From Sphaerisporangium krabiense (GTDB lineage Bacteria; Actinomycetota; Actinomycetes; Streptosporangiales; Streptosporangiaceae), in the NCBI RefSeq assembly GCF_014200435.1, contig NZ_JACHBR010000002.1, positions 114,501 to 178,500 of the forward strand: DNA of 64,000 nt. The letters are read 5' to 3'. The notes under the pieces were generated by a model that searched no databases, was not told the origin of the DNA, and was given only the letters and a program-made list of their open reading frames with translations. This document shows positions 59,253 to 64,000 of the stretch, piece by piece; position 1 is the first letter of the stretch, and every line of letters starts with the position of its first letter. A program made the position numbers and the translations under genes.

Positions 59253-59487
59253 ATGAAACAGTCATAAGGGTTGCTTTCGGGTATCGGTGACCCGCTTCCG
59301 TACGCACTACTGTTCCGGTCGGCCTAGGGTGGAAGGCAACCGCTGTGAGGCGGCCGTATGGACTGCGGGGTCATGCCACAATGCTGGGCAGGTGCGTCGC
59401 GGTTCGCACGGGCCGTCACGATAGAAGCAAGCGCCCCTAGCGGGCACCTGGGTCCATTCTCACCACGCGTTCGTTCGAGAGGTGTTC

Positions 59488-61197
<1,710 letters not shown>

Positions 61198-61208
61198 CGA
61201 GGCTTGAC

Positions 61209-61231
61209 GGGCCCCCGCTCCGGCGGGGGCC
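61209..61231 (+). terminator. Terminator after hrdB
   Basis: GGCCCCCGC and GCGGGGGCC form a 9-bp stem with a short loop, followed by TTCGTC, ten bases after the hrdB stop. Confidence 0.8.
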
Positions 61232-61315
61232 TTCGTCGTGCCCGGTCACCCCGGATGTGAGGGGGTGACCCGGCGTGTTCCCGGCTGAATGCGGTCACGA
61301 ACGCATAAACACGGG

Positions 61316-62095
61316 TCACTCGCTGGTGATCACGTCCAGCGTCCACGGGCGGCCCGCGCGGGGTTCCGGCCCCAGCTCGGTGACATGCCCGAGATCGGCG
61401 AGAATCCCGGCCAGTTGGTGAGGGGTGCGGGGGGTCGCCCCGGACTCGAGCAGCGACCGGGCGATGGCCCCGCGTGTGGCCTTGGCCATGTGGCTGACCA
61501 CCGAGCGGACGCCGTCGGCCTCGCGGAGCACCCGCACCGTCACCCCTCGGGGCCCCGGCGGCCACGCCTGCGCGTACGTCGAGGACCGCAGGTCGATCAC
61601 CACGCCCTTGGCCTCCTTGGCCGCGGCCTCGGCCAGCGCCTCGGTCAGGACGGGCCGCCAGTAGGCCGCCAGGCCGCCGACAGGAGGCAGGCGCACGCCC
61701 ATCGAGAGGCGGTAGGGGGGAACCCGGTCCGACAGCCTCAGCGCGCCCCACAGCCCCGAGAACACGATCACCGACCGGTTCGCCCTGCGGCGGCCCGCCG
61801 TGCTCAGCGACGCCAGGCCCAGGTTGTCGTACAGCACTCCGGTGTAGAGCCGGGACGCGGGGAGGGTGCGGGCCGTGCGCAGCCCGCGGTTCCTGACCAG
61901 CTCATCGGCCTGCCCCGGCGTCAGGCCGAGCACCGCCAGCGCCTCGTCCTCGGGGCCGCGCGCGAGGGCCTCCAGAGCGTCGAGCACCTTCTCGCGGGCG
62001 GAGCCGAGCGAGGTGAAGCTCAGGGCGTCGGGATCCAGCGGAGCGCCGCTGCCCTTGGCGGCCTTTCCCTCGGACGGCGGCAACAAGATGAGCAT
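61316..62095 (-). CDS. yaaA: YaaA family peroxide stress protein
   Basis: The 259-residue protein starts MLILLPPSEGKA and has the family segments LYTGVLYDNLGLASL, VIVFSGLWGALRLSD and PPYRLSMGVRLP. YaaA binds DNA and lowers free iron damage after peroxide stress in E. coli. TAGACT lies 8 nt before ATG 62095 (minus strand), a leaderless-type start. Confidence 0.92.
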   Translation of the reverse strand: MLILLPPSEGKAAKGSGAPLDPDALSFTSLGSAREKVLDALEALARGPEDEALAVLGLTPGQADELVRNRGLRTARTLPASRLYTGVLYDNLGLASLSTAGRRRANRSVIVFSGLWGALRLSDRVPPYRLSMGVRLPPVGGLAAYWRPVLTEALAEAAAKEAKGVVIDLRSSTYAQAWPPGPRGVTVRVLREADGVRSVVSHMAKATRGAIARSLLESGATPRTPHQLAGILADLGHVTELGPEPRAGRPWTLDVITSE

Positions 62096-62174
62096 GAATC
62101 CGCAGTCTAGGGGAGGGGCGCCGTCCTGCCTCGGGGGTGGGGGCCGAGGTCAGGGGAGGGTTTAGGGTGCCGGG

Positions 62175-62927
62175 ATGACCCTGGAGAATCTGGACTTCGA
62201 TGAGCTCGTCCACCGGGCGTGGCCGGCGCCGTGCCAGGAGCGCTTCGGCGGGTGGGTGTTCCGGCACGCCTCGGGGGTGACGAAACGGGCCAACTCGGTG
62301 CTGCCGCTCGGTGAGCCCGAGCATGTCGGCGCGGCGATCGAGGCGGCCGAGCGGTTCTACGCCGCGCGGGGACTGCCGTGCGTCTTCTCCATGGGCCCTG
62401 GCGCCCCCGCGGGGCTGGACGATCACCTGGAGGCGCGCGGCTACCGCGTGGTGGACCGCACGGCGTACATGACCGCGTCCGTGGCATCGGTGGCCCGGGG
62501 GTTCTCGCCGGACGGCGAGGTGGAACTGGCGGGCGAGGCGTCGCGGGAGTGGCTCGCGGCCTGGTGGGCCGTGGACGGGCGCTTCGGTGATCAGGGCCTG
62601 GCCGCGGCGGCGGGCATCCTGGGCGGCGTCCCCGCCACGTACGCCGGGCTGCGGCGGGACGGCAGGGTGGTCGCGGTGGGCCGTTCCGTCCTGCAGGGCG
62701 ACACGCTGGGCGTCTACTGCATGGCCACGCTGCCCGAGGCCCGGAGGCAGGGGCTCGGCGGCGCCGTCCTGCGTGCCCTGGCCGCGGACGGCCGCGCCCG
62801 CGGCGCCGTGCGCGCCTACCTGGTGGTGATCGCCTCGAACGCGGCCGCCGTCGCGCTGTACGAACGACACGGCTTCACCTGGGCAGGCGGCTACCACTAC
62901 CGGGTGCGCTCACGGGAGGAGACCTGA
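62175..62927 (+). CDS. GNAT-family N-acetyltransferase
   Basis: The 250-residue protein has a family-specific N-terminal half and a C-terminal GNAT core: VGRSVLQGDTLGVYCMATLPEARRQGLGGAVL (acetyl-CoA loop RRQGLGG) and NAAAVALYERHGFTWAGGYHYR. The substrate is unknown. TAGGGT is 6 nt before ATG 62175. It is divergent from yaaA with 79 bp between starts. Confidence 0.9.
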   Translation: MTLENLDFDELVHRAWPAPCQERFGGWVFRHASGVTKRANSVLPLGEPEHVGAAIEAAERFYAARGLPCVFSMGPGAPAGLDDHLEARGYRVVDRTAYMTASVASVARGFSPDGEVELAGEASREWLAAWWAVDGRFGDQGLAAAAGILGGVPATYAGLRRDGRVVAVGRSVLQGDTLGVYCMATLPEARRQGLGGAVLRALAADGRARGAVRAYLVVIASNAAAVALYERHGFTWAGGYHYRVRSREET

Positions 62928-63155
62928 CGTGTCCGTCATGTCGCTCGGCATGAGCCGTTCCGGCTGATCTCCACTCCCCCCACCGGCGGCCGCGGTTTCG
63001 GCACGCCGGTGTCCGGGAGCGGGAGGAAGGGCGAGCCCTTCCATCTGACGACATACCGGCCGATCAAGCCCTCGGATGGCACGGCCGGAACCGCGCCGGG
63101 GCACTATCGGTCGGTCATGGATTGTCGGTTTATGAGATCGGGGCGGGGACCTGCG

Positions 63156-63380
63156 TCACCGCTCCGCGGTAGGGGTCGGGGTTTCGCTCAGGCGCGCCGA
63201 CTCGTCCTGGATGTCGGCGCCCTTCTCGCGCAGGGCCGCGATGTGGCGGCGCCCGTGGTGTGCGCAGAACAGCAGCTCCCCGCCCATGGGGAGAGAAGCG
63301 CGGATGTACGCCTGAGCGCCGCACCGGTCGCAACGGTCGACGGCGGTAAGCGGCTTGGTGGGGGCGAGAGCTCCAGTCAC
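63156..63380 (-). CDS. DUF7455 family small protein
   Basis: The 74-residue protein has a [26 protein letters not shown] pattern (Cys17, Cys20, Cys39, His pair), a probable zinc site. It is conserved in actinobacteria near parE and hrdB; its function is unknown. GTG 63380 has GAAAGGCG upstream. CCCCAC-TGAC-GTGGGG (63399-63414) forms a hairpin just upstream in its leader. Confidence 0.88.
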   Translation of the reverse strand: MTGALAPTKPLTAVDRCDRCGAQAYIRASLPMGGELLFCAHHGRRHIAALREKGADIQDESARLSETPTPTAER

Positions 63381-63585
63381 GTATCGCCTTTCGGGTCACC
63401 CCACTGACGTGGGGATGTTGGCGTCAGTCACTTGGGACAACATCTAACCCGATGCGGACGTTCCCAATCGCCTTCCGGATACGCCGAGAGCAGAATGTGT
63501 CGTTAAGTGATGGCGATGGGGCTCCGGCTGCCACGGAACCCCCTGATGGTGGCACTCTAGGCACGGCGGAACATCAAAAAGACGG

Positions 63586-63626
63586 TAGGCTACGCACACA
63601 TGTTCGATCGGTGGGAGTGGGAGTGA
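63586..63626 (+). promoter_or_regulatory. parE leader with TAGGCT -10 and an 8-codon upstream ORF
   Basis: TAGGCT (63586-63591) lies 8 nt before ATG 63600, which opens an 8-codon frame (MFDRWEWE). Its TGA overlaps the parE GTG as GTGA. This could couple parE translation to a leaderless mini-ORF, or simply be a short leader with the GTG start using GGTGGGAG. Confidence 0.35.
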
Positions 63627-64000
63627 CCGCAGTGAGCACGGAGACGGGCTACACCGCCCGTCACCTGTCGGTGCTGGAGGGCCTGGAGGCCGTCCGTAAG
63701 CGCCCCGGGATGTACATCGGGTCCACTGACAGCCGCGGCCTCATGCACTGCCTCTGGGAGATCGTGGACAACGCCGTCGACGAGGCCCTGGTCGGCTTCT
63801 GCGACCGCATCGAGGTCGAGCTGTACCCCGACGGCTCCATCGAGGTCCGCGACAACGGCCGCGGCATCCCCGTCGACATCGAGCCCAAGAGCGGCCTCGC
63901 GGGCGTCGAGCTCGTCTACACCAAGCTCCACGCCGGCGGCAAGTTCGGCGGCGGCGCGTACGGCGCCTCCGGCGGCCTGCACGGCGTCGGCGCCTCGGTG
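63623..64000 (+). CDS. parE: DNA topoisomerase IV subunit B (ParE), N-terminal part
   Basis: The frame runs off the window. The visible 126 residues are the GHKL ATPase start of GyrB/Par[37 protein letters not shown] (Mg-binding Asn), [12 protein letters not shown] and [10 protein letters not shown]. It pairs with ParC (37665-40169). GyrB cannot be excluded from this part alone, but the hrdB neighbourhood favours ParE. GTG 63623 gives [12 protein letters not shown]. Confidence 0.93.
   Translation, partial: MTAVSTETGYTARHLSVLEGLEAVRKRPGMYIGSTDSRGLMHCLWEIVDNAVDEALVGFCDRIEVELYPDGSIEVRDNGRGIPVDIEPKSGLAGVELVYTKLHAGGKFGGGAYGASGGLHGVGASV

Noticed and set aside
63430-63445. ACAACATCTA near the DUF7455 gene, resembling an NrdR box core
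   Set aside because: Only ten bases match, the flanks do not, and no reductase gene is near.

Overview
The window is about 64 kb of very GC-rich DNA with actinobacterial housekeeping genes. lexA, nrdR and nrdJ, a parC-type topoisomerase gene, a HrdB-type principal sigma factor and parE lie together, as they do in Streptomyces and its relatives. Two features point away from Streptomyces itself: a gene pair for 10-methyl-branched fatty acids, and many leaderless-type starts (TANNNT about 6-8 nt before ATG/GTG). A member of the Streptosporangiales (Nonomuraea, Streptosporangium, Actinomadura and relatives) is the most likely source. This placement is inference. I saw no transposase, phage gene, CRISPR array, tRNA or rRNA, so the window reads as a stable chromosomal core.

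Layout. 1-9.6 kb: a truncated GlxA-type regulator divergent from an MFS transporter, a PTH2-like protein, a membrane-anchored secreted protein, maf, an EI24 membrane protein, DUF5990 and DUF4192 proteins, a small conserved protein, a DUF1707/DUF4870 membrane protein and an RlpA-like secreted protein. 10-16.7 kb: ATP-dependent DNA ligase, GNAT, FKBP, a general-stress membrane protein, GuaB1 and an effector-binding protein. 16.7-25.4 kb: a lipid block with an alpha-methylacyl-CoA racemase, tmsA-tmsB (10-methyl fatty acid synthesis), an acyl-CoA ligase, a GMC oxidoreductase and a CYP124-like P450. 25.4-36.2 kb: a second membrane-anchored secreted protein, leuS with a leucine leader peptide and terminator in front, lexA with an SOS box, nrdR-nrdJ, a lipid kinase and a DUF2000 protein. 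36.3-42.2 kb: an Lrp regulator, an MBL hydrolase, parC, a VOC protein, two very small ORFs and an orphan DUF5753-type XRE regulator. 42.6-48.7 kb: a Cys-rich metal-binding protein, DoxX, a TPR-membrane-PPOX fusion and a membrane-anchored double CbbX-type AAA+ protein. 48.8-54.6 kb: a complete peptide-type ABC importer operon with fused ATPases. 54.6-64 kb: a DUF1841-like protein, a small helical protein, a PAS-PAS-GAF-PP2C phosphatase, hrdB, yaaA, GNAT, a DUF7455 protein and the start of parE.

How the genes work together. The lipid block combines the two enzymes that methylate and reduce oleate-type chains with enzymes of the kind that attack methyl-branched chains (omega-hydroxylation, alcohol oxidation, CoA activation, 2-methyl epimerisation). 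It may make and turn over branched membrane lipids. lexA, nrdR and nrdJ link DNA damage control to dNTP supply. The most unusual regulatory structure is the leuS leader: a leaderless 15-codon peptide with three consecutive Leu codons, then a 12-bp hairpin and an intrinsic terminator, which looks like ribosome-mediated attenuation of leucyl-tRNA synthetase.
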